The position numbers and the translations under genes are program-made. The notes beneath the pieces were generated by a model that was not told the DNA's origin, ran no database searches, and saw nothing but the letters and a program-made list of their open reading frames with translations. Source: an uncultured Selenomonadaceae bacterium (GTDB lineage: Bacteria; Bacillota; Negativicutes; Selenomonadales; Selenomonadaceae). Taken from it: DNA of 60,012 bases. Positions 8,605 through 16,669 of this stretch are shown here, piece by piece. How positions within the stretch are numbered: position 1 is the stretch's first letter; every line of letters begins with the position of its first letter. The stretch spans positions 1 through 60,012 of the forward strand of contig CAJOGX010000009.1 in NCBI GenBank assembly GCA_905234175.1, read 5' to 3'.

Positions 8605-9960
8605 TCAACGCTCCCTCAAAGCTTCGGAAGTGTAGCGGCGGAACGGGTCAAGGAAGAAGTCGATAATGCGCTTTTCCTTGATTTTAATTTCCGCGCTGAC
8701 ATTCATACCAACTGAAAGCGGAACATTTTCGCCGAAAACGTCCATAACCGGCTCGCCAATCGGGTCAAGAATGAGCTTGAATCTCTTGTGGCGTTCAATG
8801 TCGCTGGGGTCATTCACGGCGTCGGCGCTGACTTCCATAACGGTTGCGTCGACCATGCCGAATTTCTGGAAGTTGAACGTTTCAACCTTGACTTCGGCGA
8901 CCTGGCCAGGGTGAATGAAACCAATATCCTTGTTGTCGGCGTAGACTTCAAATTCCAGCGAAACGTCTTCCGGCACGATTTGCATTAAAGGCTGGGCGTC
9001 GGTAACGATACCGCCAACGGTGTGCACCGCCAGATTGTAGACGCGGCCGGAAGTCGGCGCAACAATCGTCGCCATTCGCGCATCTTCGTCCGCTTTCTTA
9101 ATCGCCTCGGTGACGCTGTAATATTCCTTTTTCGCCTCGACGAGCGAAGTCATAATATCCTTGCGGTAAGAGGCGTCGACGTTCGCGAGATTCTGTTCAG
9201 CCTCGGCAATTTCCGCCTGAATGCTGGCAATTTCGTCAAGCTGAGCCTGCGCGCTTTTCGCATAGTCAATCGTCTGATTCTGCTGCTCAAGGAGCTGGAA
9301 CTCAGAAATTGCGTTCTGCTGAATCAACTCAGTAAGGCGGCGTTCCTTTTCCTGCGCGATTCTCAAACCTTCAGCGTAGCGCTCGTAAGTTGCCTGCGTC
9401 GCGCGGAGCCGTGCCTGTTTCTGGTCGATAACGTCCTGACGGGACTGCCGCTGCGTAGCGTGGTCGCTTGTGCGGCTCTGATAAAGCGCCAACTCCGCCG
9501 CCAAATCGTGCGCTTCCAAATCGGGGTCTTCCTCCGGCGTGAAAGGCGATCCGGTAAGTTCCGCCGTCAGACGCTGAATGTCCAGCTTGTAATAAGCTGC
9601 GCGCTTTTTCAAACTGTCATAATCCGCGCTGGTCGTTGTAGGGTCGAGAATAACTAAAACGTCGCCTTCGTTTACCTGGTCGCCTTCCTCGACGCGGATT
9701 TCCTGAATAATCCCCTTGTTCTTAACCTGCACCGTCTTAGCCTGCCCAGACGGAATAACCTTGCCAGGCGCAACGGCGACTTCGTTTATGTGCCCAATAA
9801 ACGCCCACGCCAGTCCTACGACTAAAAGCGCGAGGATTGACCACATGACGATTCTCCCAGTCGGCGACGGCGGCGTTTCGGTTACTTCCAAAATCGCCGG
9901 CAAAAATTCCGTTTCCTTTTCACGTTCTTCCCCGTGAACCAGCCAGTTCCAAAATTTCAT
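8605..9960 (-). CDS. HlyD-family periplasmic adaptor of type I secretion
   Basis: A 451-residue membrane-fusion protein. One transmembrane segment (residues 38-60, MWSILALLVVGLAWAFIGHI), the first lipoyl half (VQVKNKGIIQEIRVEEGDQV), a long Gln/Glu/Ala coiled-coil hairpin (about 110-290), the second lipoyl half (IVAPTSGRVYNLAVHTVGG) and a C-terminal beta domain ending in DPFRRYTSEALRER, as in HlyD. It links the inner-membrane ABC exporter to an outer-membrane channel, which supports a diderm cell. Its ATG overlaps the TAA of the upstream exporter by one base (TAATG), so the two are translationally coupled. Confidence 0.94.
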   Translation of the reverse strand: MKFWNWLVHGEEREKETEFLPAILEVTETPPSPTGRIVMWSILALLVVGLAWAFIGHINEVAVAPGKVIPSGQAKTVQVKNKGIIQEIRVEEGDQVNEGDVLVILDPTTTSADYDSLKKRAAYYKLDIQRLTAELTGSPFTPEEDPDLEAHDLAAELALYQSRTSDHATQRQSRQDVIDQKQARLRATQATYERYAEGLRIAQEKERRLTELIQQNAISEFQLLEQQNQTIDYAKSAQAQLDEIASIQAEIAEAEQNLANVDASYRKDIMTSLVEAKKEYYSVTEAIKKADEDARMATIVAPTSGRVYNLAVHTVGGIVTDAQPLMQIVPEDVSLEFEVYADNKDIGFIHPGQVAEVKVETFNFQKFGMVDATVMEVSADAVNDPSDIERHKRFKLILDPIGEPVMDVFGENVPLSVGMNVSAEIKIKEKRIIDFFLDPFRRYTSEALRER

Positions 9961-12098
9961 TAGCCTCTACCTTCCTGTTGATCGTGGAGATATTTATACA
10001 GCCCGCCGAGCGCCATAAGCTGGTCGTGCGTGCCCTGCTCAACGATTTTGCCCTTGTCAATGACGATAATTTTATCGCAGCGGCGAACCGCGCTGAGCCT
10101 GTGCGCGATAATCAGCATCGTGCGTTGAGCGCCGATAGCGCCCATGTTGTTGAAAATAATTCGCTCAGATTCGTAGTCCAGCGCAGAAGTTGCCTCGTCG
10201 AAAATCAGAATTGGCGGATTGGCAAGCAGTGCCCTTGCAATAGCCACGCGCTGACGCTGACCGCCGCTTAGGCTGTCGCCGCGTTCGCCAACTTTCGTGT
10301 CGTAGCCTTCCTTGAGTTCCAAAATGAAATCGTGAGCACCGGCAAGGCGCGCCGCGCGAATAATTTCGTCCATCGTCGCGGTGGGGCGGCTGACGGCAAT
10401 GTTATCGCGGACGCTGGAATTGAACAGGTAATTTTCCTGCATGACAACGCCAATCTGTTCGCGCAGCCAGCCGAGATTCGCCTCGCGCGTATTGACGCCG
10501 CCGACAGTTATCGTACCGGCTTCGGGAATGTACAGATTCTGCACGAGATTCGTCAGCGTCGACTTACCCGAGCCGGAACGCCCGACGATACCTAATTTTT
10601 CGCCAGGCTCAATTTTTAAGTTTATATTTTCCAGAACCAGCGGCAAATCTACGCGGTAGCGGAACGAAACGTCCTGAAACTCAATCGCGCCGTCGATTCT
10701 TTCAGCGCCGCGCGTGCCCATGTCGTGAACGATTGGCTCCATTGGCGTATTCAAAATGTCGCCAATACGCTCAAGCGCCAGACCAACCTGCTGAACCTGC
10801 GGCCACATCGTCAGAAGTTTCGTCATTGGTCCGAGCGCCTGCCTTGACAGCATTTGGAACGCGATTAACTGACCGAGCGTGAAAAAGCCGTCCATAACCA
10901 TATGACCGCCGTACCACAGAATCGCCATTGAAATTATGACCTGCACCATTCCGCTGAACGCGTGGATTGTCAGGTTGAACTTGACGTTTTCAAAAGTCGT
11001 GCGGACGTAGCGCGCCAGCAGATTTTCCCACTTGTTGACGAACTGCGGCTCAATCGCCAGCGCCTTAATCGTTTCGATATTCGTGATTGATTCGACCATG
11101 AAGGCGTTGTTCATCGCGCCCGTGCGCCAGACCGCCTCAATCTTTTTCTTGATAATCGGAACCGCCCAGATATTCTGCACGAGGTACAGCGGGATTGTCA
11201 GCAGCGCGATTAGCGTCAGCGGCACCGAGTACCAGAACATTATCGCTATGAAGACGACGGAGAAAAATACGTCCAGCACCGTCATTAAGCCGGAGCCGGT
11301 GAGAAATTCGCGAATCTGCGTCAGTGCACCAACGCGCATAAGCGTATCGCCGACGCGGCGCCTTTCGTAGTACGGCAGCGGCAGAGCGATAAGGTGGCGG
11401 AAAAGCCGCGTGCCTAAAATTGCGTCGAGCTTGTTCGTCGTGTGGTTGAGCACGTACTGTTTTATCAGCGTCAAAAGCGACTGCATGAAGAAAAACAGCA
11501 CCATTGCCGAGCCGATAACCGTCAGCGTCGAGTAGCCCGCGTTGCCGATAACTTTGTCAATGATAACCTGCGTGATAAGCGGGAAGCCAATTCCCATGAG
11601 CTGGAGGAAGAACGACGCCACTAAAACTTCGCCGAGCGGTTTTTTGTAGCGTTTCATGACTTTCAGAAACCATTCGACGTTGAAGCGCTTTTTGAAGTAA
11701 GTCCAGCTGAACGCGGCGGAAAAAATTAAAAGCTCGTTCGACCAGCTTTCCAGAAATTCTTTCATTGGCATGGCGACCGGCTTATTCTGGCGCGGGTCGA
11801 TAACCAATAGAACTTCGTCATTCGCGCTGCCGATTGCAATGTAGGCGCCGTCATTCATTTTAGCGACGGCAGGATATTCGATTTCGCGCAGTTCGTCGGC
11901 AGTCGGGCGAATCATCGTGCTGCGAATGTTGTACTTCTTGGCGATTTTTTGAAGGCGTTCCCAGTCGAGCTTGTCGTCGGTATCGGGATTTTCGTTGTAA
12001 ATTTTTTCCAAATCCTTAACGCCGAAGTGCTGCAGGACTTTTATGACTGAGATGACTCCCGTGCGATTTGCCGCTGAGGAGGATTGATTTTCAGGCAT
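9960..12098 (-). CDS. Type I secretion ABC transporter, HlyB type, first copy
   Basis: 712 residues. The N-terminal 130 residues are a C39-like domain without the catalytic Cys (TGVISVIKVLQHFG in its place). Membrane helices lie at about 155-430. The ATPase carries Walker A GRSGSGKST, signature [15 protein letters not shown], Walker B PILIFDEATSALD and H-loop IAHRLSAVRRC. It is the first gene of the operon: exporter, HlyD, second exporter, two glycosyltransferases. No RTX toxin or adhesin substrate is in the window. The nearest AGGAG lies 14 nt before ATG 12098, longer than usual. The operon starts 170 bp after rpsU. Confidence 0.93.
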   Translation of the reverse strand: MPENQSSSAANRTGVISVIKVLQHFGVKDLEKIYNENPDTDDKLDWERLQKIAKKYNIRSTMIRPTADELREIEYPAVAKMNDGAYIAIGSANDEVLLVIDPRQNKPVAMPMKEFLESWSNELLIFSAAFSWTYFKKRFNVEWFLKVMKRYKKPLGEVLVASFFLQLMGIGFPLITQVIIDKVIGNAGYSTLTVIGSAMVLFFFMQSLLTLIKQYVLNHTTNKLDAILGTRLFRHLIALPLPYYERRRVGDTLMRVGALTQIREFLTGSGLMTVLDVFFSVVFIAIMFWYSVPLTLIALLTIPLYLVQNIWAVPIIKKKIEAVWRTGAMNNAFMVESITNIETIKALAIEPQFVNKWENLLARYVRTTFENVKFNLTIHAFSGMVQVIISMAILWYGGHMVMDGFFTLGQLIAFQMLSRQALGPMTKLLTMWPQVQQVGLALERIGDILNTPMEPIVHDMGTRGAERIDGAIEFQDVSFRYRVDLPLVLENINLKIEPGEKLGIVGRSGSGKSTLTNLVQNLYIPEAGTITVGGVNTREANLGWLREQIGVVMQENYLFNSSVRDNIAVSRPTATMDEIIRAARLAGAHDFILELKEGYDTKVGERGDSLSGGQRQRVAIARALLANPPILIFDEATSALDYESERIIFNNMGAIGAQRTMLIIAHRLSAVRRCDKIIVIDKGKIVEQGTHDQLMALGGLYKYLHDQQEGRG

Positions 12099-12111
12099 AT
12101 TTCGATGCGAT

Positions 12112-12228
12112 GCTCCTTTCGGAAATTAATTCTGGCGATTGTGCCGCCGTCAATTAGTATATCGATATTTTTTTCAAATCCTTGACGGACGCTCCTTTCG
12201 GGAAATTTAAAAAACCGCCGTCAATCTC
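12112..12228 (-). repeat. Imperfect 79-nt duplication upstream of the secretion operon
   Basis: On the minus strand a unit of TTGACGGCGG .. AATTTCC(C)GAAAGGAGC occurs twice, at about 12191-12228 and 12112-12154, with the GAAAGGAGC parts 79 nt apart. The first unit includes the rpsU terminator arm and a ribosome-site-like AAAGGAGC with no start codon after it; the second supplies the AAGGAGC before the first exporter. CCGTCAA/TTGACGG can also pair across the interval. Nothing else recognisable lies in 12099-12268. Confidence 0.5.
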
Positions 12229-12243
12229 ATAGAAAGACAGCGG
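12209..12243 (-). terminator. Intrinsic terminator of rpsU
   Basis: Minus-strand stem CCGCTGTC / GACGGCGG (8 bp with one G-T wobble) followed by six T, 25 nt after the rpsU stop. Confidence 0.75.
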
Positions 12244-12268
12244 CTATGTTCAGTTTTTGAGTTCGAGA

Positions 12269-12448
12269 TTAACGAAACTTGCGCTTGCGAGCCGCCTCAG
12301 ATTTTTTCTTACGGCGGACACTGGGTTTCTCGTAATGTTCACGTTTACGAACTTCAGCGAGCGTCCCAGCTCTTTGACAGGTACGCTTGAAGCGACGGAG
12401 AGCGCTGTCTATGGATTCATTTTTCCCAACTTTTACTTCATTAGCCAC
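12269..12448 (-). CDS. rpsU: Small ribosomal subunit protein S21
   Basis: 59 residues, the normal S21 length, with the family pattern [18 protein letters not shown] and a basic tail ending [14 protein letters not shown]21 binds the 30S platform and helps base pairing with the Shine-Dalgarno sequence. The start is GTG 12448, 10 nt after GGGGAGGG; an upstream ATG extension has no homology to S21. It is monocistronic, ending in its own terminator. Confidence 0.96.
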   Translation of the reverse strand: MANEVKVGKNESIDSALRRFKRTCQRAGTLAEVRKREHYEKPSVRRKKKSEAARKRKFR

Positions 12449-12544
12449 GGCTTTTCTTCCCTCCCCTCGCCCAAAACTAAAGCTCATTGCCTGCGTATTG
12501 TATCACGAAATTAAAGCAACGTCAACGCCGCAAAAAAAAATTCT

Positions 12545-15382
12545 TCAGTCGCCAATTTTTATGAGCAGGAACTCTTCTTCGTCGGCCGTGAGCGCCGCGC
12601 CGTCCATCATTTTCAGCGCGATAAATTTGGATTTTCCGAACCTGCCGACTCCGTAGCGCATTTCCGTCAAAATTTTGCGAGCCTTGTCGAAGGCGCTTTT
12701 ATCAATATCGTTATAGAAACGCCGGTCGCAAAGCAGGCCAAGCGCCTTAATGCAGTTGATAAATTCGTTGTCGTTCAGCGCGGGCGCGAAAAGAATATCG
12801 CAAATCTCGCTGACAATCTGCCCTTTCTTCACGGAACACAAAGTCGGGCGCGGGTCGTCCAGCCGGTAAGCAAAACCAATCGCGTGCGCGGAATTTTGTA
12901 TCTGGCTGCCCTTAGTGCCGCGCTTAACCTTGCGGCAATCCTGCGCGAACTCCTCGTAAATCCAGTTGACGTTGGTTTTCGTCACGGCGTGAGTGTAAAG
13001 GCGCGCCTCCTTGAATTTGGGATTGTTAATCTTACCCAGCTGATCCAAATCGTCAGCGCTGCCGCACATTGACAGCGTAAAAATCGCCTGGATTTTCGTG
13101 GTGACGTTGCTGCCGCCGCTGACGAAACTGGAAGGAAACGTAATATCCCGCTGAAGCTGTTCCATGCACAAATTCGCCAGCCTGCGCCTTTGCAGAGGAG
13201 TCCACGCCGCGCCAATTTTCCGCCCGATAATTTCGCAGTCCCGTTTCAGAATTTCGTTCTCGGAGTTCTCGCTGAAAAGTTTGAGGAGCGGCTCAGCAAA
13301 ATCTTCGGGGTTACCGGCAGCGCAAATCTTTTCCTTTTCCTCGCGAATCAGCTTTGAATACCTGCTAATTGCCGCAGAATCGGAAAAACGGTACGCCTGA
13401 CTGGCGCGCTGGCAGTAATCGAAAAATCTGCTGACGGCAGGTTTAACCTCAAGCGGCGGCGCAATTTTGACTGGAACAGGCGCAGGCGCTGCGGCAGAGT
13501 CAACGCGAACCGGCGCGCGGGTTTCCGCCTTATCCAAATCCGTGGCGATAGTAATTTCCGTGGCGCCCCTGTCCAGCCTGTTTTCGCCGTTTACGTCGCT
13601 GCAGGTGTAAGCGTCCATGTGAATAATCCGCTGTTCGTTCATCGTCACGCTGAACGCCACGAAAGTATCTTCCTCTGCGCGGGCGCGAAACGTGATATTT
13701 CCCTTGGCGATAACTACAAATTCTCCGTCAAGGTTGCGGCGCGCGATTGGAATGCTGATTTTTGCCGCGTTTTTCGGGAGCCTGAAGCCGGTAAAAAGTT
13801 TCGACTGGTGCGGAAGTTCAACGCCGGTCGCCAGAATTTCCTCGAATTTATTTCCCTGCGTCATGAGGAAAAGGCTGTCCGGCAAAATAGTTTTCGTAAT
13901 GCGAATGTACGGCGCCGGCTTCGGCTCAGGTTTGGGCTGTTCAGTTTTTTTGGCGGGAACAAGCGCGGAATTTTGGAACGACGAAATTTTTTCCTGATAC
14001 TTGTGCAGGAAGTAATGGTAAACCGCCGCGCCGCGCCCAACTGATAAATCCGGATCCAGCGCGACAATCGGCTCAAAGCCAAAAAATTCCTTCAGCCTGT
14101 CCTTAACCATGTAAAACCGCGACATTCCGCCGTTCATTATCACCGCGTCGATTTTGAAATCGTCCCTGCCGAGCTTGTCTGCGCACTTCTTCAAAACTTC
14201 CAGAATCGGGAAAATAATATTAACCGTCCCGTGCTTTTTAACGGCGTCGTCAAGATTTTTGAAATCGTCGAACCGGTACTCAGCGCCCATGAATTTGCGC
14301 CAGATATTTTCAAGTTCCTCCGTGGTGAAAGAATCGTCGTAGGCGTGCCCCGTGGCGCCGATATTCCCGCCGACAGGGTACGTGTCAGCCTCGTCGTCGC
14401 CCCAGGCGTCCGAAACGGCAACGCCAAAACCGCCCGCCTTTTCCATGCTGACTTTGATTTTCAAATCCTCGGCGTAGCTCAAAAGCTGCGGCTTGACGCT
14501 GGCTTCTTCGCGCTTAATCCGCTGAACAATGTCGGGATAGTTGCGGTACTGCGCAAGGTAGCGCTCGAACATTGCGTTGGAAAGCGTCTTATCAAAATCG
14601 TCGCCGCCCAGCAAAGTGTAGCGGTTAATCGCCAGGTCTTCCACGTTCAGCACGTCCGGCGCGTCGTCACGGCGGGAAATTTTGTGAATCGTTATATCCA
14701 GCGTGCCGCCGCCAAAGTCAAACACCATGACAATTTTCTGGCTGCTCAAATCCAGAATCTGGCTGGAAATTTCGCCGTTGTGCACCTGATTTATAAAATC
14801 GTAAATAACAGCCTGCGGTTCGGGCAAAAGAATCTGGCGAATCGAGCCGTCGGCGTTATAAATTTTAATCCCTGCGAGCCGCGCCGCCTCAAGCGTTGCC
14901 TGACACATGACGCTGTCGAAACTCGCGGGCACCGTTATAACGGCGTCCTCAATTTTTTCCTGCCGGTAAATTTTTGCGGCATTCCTCAGCATGTGCTCCA
15001 AAATTCTGGCGGAAATCTGTGCCGGAGTTTTATCAGGAACATTCGGCGCCAGCCCTTCAGCAACAGCATTTCCCATCTGACTTTTGATAGACTTCGCAAC
15101 CAAATGCGGACGAATTGAATAGCGACTCTTCGCAAAGTCTCCAACAACCGGCGCAAAATTCTTTTCCTCGTTATAGTAAACACAACTCGGCAGGGTCTGC
15201 CCATTTTTCATTGTAAACTTTATGCCGCCCGCGTTGTACATATCTACCGCGCGGTCAATCCCAACAACTCTGCTGACGATTTTTTCGCTCGCCATCAAAT
15301 TCACCGTCGCCAGAACGGAATTTGTCGTCCCCAAATCAATACCTGTGCACAGCTCACTGTGCTCTTCGCCATTGATAATCAT
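12545..15382 (-). CDS. Divergent Hsp70 (DnaK-like) with extra C-terminal domain
   Basis: 945 residues, about 300 longer than DnaK. Residues 13-460 are an actin-fold ATPase with all three Hsp70 motifs: phosphate-1 GIDLGTTNSVLA (14-25), phosphate-2 VFDFGGGTLDIT (220-231) and adenosine MNGGMSRFYMVKDRL (416-430). Residues 490-620 resemble a reduced substrate-binding beta domain (KFEEILATGVELP). A Pro/Ala linker (620-648) leads to a helical C-terminal region (650-945) I do not recognise. It ends an operon after an MBL-fold gene and a GrpE-like gene, which may be its exchange factor. ATG 15382 follows AGGAGGTG by 7 nt. It is not the housekeeping dnaK, since no dnaJ, grpE or hrcA is adjacent and the C-terminus differs. 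Confidence 0.88.
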   Translation of the reverse strand: MIINGEEHSELCTGIDLGTTNSVLATVNLMASEKIVSRVVGIDRAVDMYNAGGIKFTMKNGQTLPSCVYYNEEKNFAPVVGDFAKSRYSIRPHLVAKSIKSQMGNAVAEGLAPNVPDKTPAQISARILEHMLRNAAKIYRQEKIEDAVITVPASFDSVMCQATLEAARLAGIKIYNADGSIRQILLPEPQAVIYDFINQVHNGEISSQILDLSSQKIVMVFDFGGGTLDITIHKISRRDDAPDVLNVEDLAINRYTLLGGDDFDKTLSNAMFERYLAQYRNYPDIVQRIKREEASVKPQLLSYAEDLKIKVSMEKAGGFGVAVSDAWGDDEADTYPVGGNIGATGHAYDDSFTTEELENIWRKFMGAEYRFDDFKNLDDAVKKHGTVNIIFPILEVLKKCADKLGRDDFKIDAVIMNGGMSRFYMVKDRLKEFFGFEPIVALDPDLSVGRGAAVYHYFLHKYQEKISSFQNSALVPAKKTEQPKPEPKPAPYIRITKTILPDSLFLMTQGNKFEEILATGVELPHQSKLFTGFRLPKNAAKISIPIARRNLDGEFVVIAKGNITFRARAEEDTFVAFSVTMNEQRIIHMDAYTCSDVNGENRLDRGATEITIATDLDKAETRAPVRVDSAAAPAPVPVKIAPPLEVKPAVSRFFDYCQRASQAYRFSDSAAISRYSKLIREEKEKICAAGNPEDFAEPLLKLFSENSENEILKRDCEIIGRKIGAAWTPLQRRRLANLCMEQLQRDITFPSSFVSGGSNVTTKIQAIFTLSMCGSADDLDQLGKINNPKFKEARLYTHAVTKTNVNWIYEEFAQDCRKVKRGTKGSQIQNSAHAIGFAYRLDDPRPTLCSVKKGQIVSEICDILFAPALNDNEFINCIKALGLLCDRRFYNDIDKSAFDKARKILTEMRYGVGRFGKSKFIALKMMDGAALTADEEEFLLIKIGD

Positions 15383-15474
15383 GGCGAAACACCTCCTGTA
15401 AATTTTTTGACAATCTATTCAAACACCGCCGTCGACAGCTACGCCGCCGGCAATGCGAATATTCCTAAGGATTT

Positions 15475-15510
15475 CGCGCGCTGAAAATTTCGTTACGTGA
15501 ACGAAGCGCG
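15475..15510 (-). other. Hairpin in the gap between the GrpE-like and Hsp70 genes
   Basis: On the minus strand GCGCGC-TTCGTT pairs with AACGAA..GCGCGC (12 bp with a 7-nt bulge on one arm). No T-run follows, so it is not an intrinsic terminator. It sits in a 174-nt gap within the operon, where it could control mRNA processing or Hsp70 translation. It is not a CIRCE element. Confidence 0.45.
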
Positions 15511-15556
15511 CAATTTCTCCGTTGCACCACCTCCCGAAAAAATTTTCCCAACCTGT

Positions 15557-16651
15557 TCAAATATCGTCCTCACCGCATTCCTTAAGGCGCGGGCGGGCAA
15601 TCTGAATGTCCCTGTCCTTGTAAAACCAGCCAGGAGAAATAACCTTGACGCGTTTAACTTCGTCGGCGCTGGTGTAGGGCGAGCCGCTGACGTATTCGCT
15701 GCCGCTGGCGTTGAAGTCGCGCTCCCGCCATTCCTGAATCGAGCCTAGTTTCATAATCGGATTAATTTCGTTGTCGCGTACGAACCGCGCGAAATTTTCA
15801 ATGAAACGGAAAAGCCCCGTAATTTCGAGCGGCAGCTGAACTTTGTCCCTGCGCAGTTTCTTTATCCCGCTGTAAGCGCTCATCATTTCGTCGAGAATGC
15901 AGCCGTACTTATCGGAATTGAGCCGCGAAAAAAATTCCAGCATTTCCTCCTGATGATTTTCCTCAAGCCGGTTGTTAAATTCTTCCTGCAAATCTTTCAT
16001 TAAAATTTCGTTCTGCCTCAGCGCATTTTCCAGCTCCTCAATTTTGCGGTCAGATTCGCTAAGGCGCTTGCTCTCGCGCGGCTGAACGCGGCAGATATTG
16101 CGCACAAAATCTTCAATGTCTCGGCGCACAGATTTTGCGTAAGCGGGCCCGAAACTTTCAAAACTGCGAAAATCCCCCGTCATGTCAATTTCCGGATACC
16201 TTGTATAGAGCATGAGGCAGAAAATTTTACTCTTGAAATCGAACTGCCCATTGCGCCGCTGTAAATTCATGTAGCTGTCAAAGTCTTCGCTTTTCCTGGA
16301 CTGCATCGCCTTTACAAAAGCAGGAATCGCCATTTCCGCCCAGCGAAAAATTTCCGTGCGCGAATCCGGCGAATTAATTCCGCAGCGGCGAAACGCGTAG
16401 TTCACGTTCTCCCGCGCAACGTTATCGTGGTAGCGCTGATTGTAAAGCTCGGCGCACTCTTCAGCGCGGAGCCGCTTGTTTTCGCAAAGCATTTGCAGAA
16501 TCCGGCTGAAAAAAAGATACTGCCTGTCCTCATTTTTTATAGATTTTTTCATCGTGCGGGTAATGCTGTTGTGCCAGATTTCCGCGAACCGCTTAACCGT
16601 CGGGTCGTTCACGTCCAGCTTCTCGAATTTAACTTCGCTCTTATCAGCCAT
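15557..16651 (-). CDS. GrpE-like protein, putative exchange factor for the adjacent Hsp70
   Basis: 364 residues. Residues 1-190 are an all-helical region I do not recognise. Residues 195-240 are a coiled coil (SESDRKIEELENALRQNEIL). The rest resembles the head and beta-wing of GrpE: ILDEMMSAYSGIKKLRRD, FRFIENFARFVRDNEINPI, then a gap and the ending VKVISPGWFYKDRDIQIARP, which matches the GrpE pattern of a Gly-aromatic turn followed by (I/V)RPA and a V-rich strand. GrpE drives ADP release from Hsp70, and the neighbour encodes an Hsp70, which supports the call. It is my inference from weak similarity and context; a profile search would decide. Confidence 0.6.
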   Translation of the reverse strand: MADKSEVKFEKLDVNDPTVKRFAEIWHNSITRTMKKSIKNEDRQYLFFSRILQMLCENKRLRAEECAELYNQRYHDNVARENVNYAFRRCGINSPDSRTEIFRWAEMAIPAFVKAMQSRKSEDFDSYMNLQRRNGQFDFKSKIFCLMLYTRYPEIDMTGDFRSFESFGPAYAKSVRRDIEDFVRNICRVQPRESKRLSESDRKIEELENALRQNEILMKDLQEEFNNRLEENHQEEMLEFFSRLNSDKYGCILDEMMSAYSGIKKLRRDKVQLPLEITGLFRFIENFARFVRDNEINPIMKLGSIQEWRERDFNASGSEYVSGSPYTSADEVKRVKVISPGWFYKDRDIQIARPRLKECGEDDI

Positions 16652-16669
16652 TCCGTTTCCTCCTAAAAT

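Noticed and set aside
12545..15382. Housekeeping DnaK
   Set aside because: It is about 300 residues too long with a different C-terminus and lacks dnaJ/grpE/hrcA neighbours.
15383..15556. CIRCE (HrcA) operator before the Hsp70 gene
   Set aside because: The hairpin lacks the TTAGCACTC-N9-GAGTGCTAA pattern.
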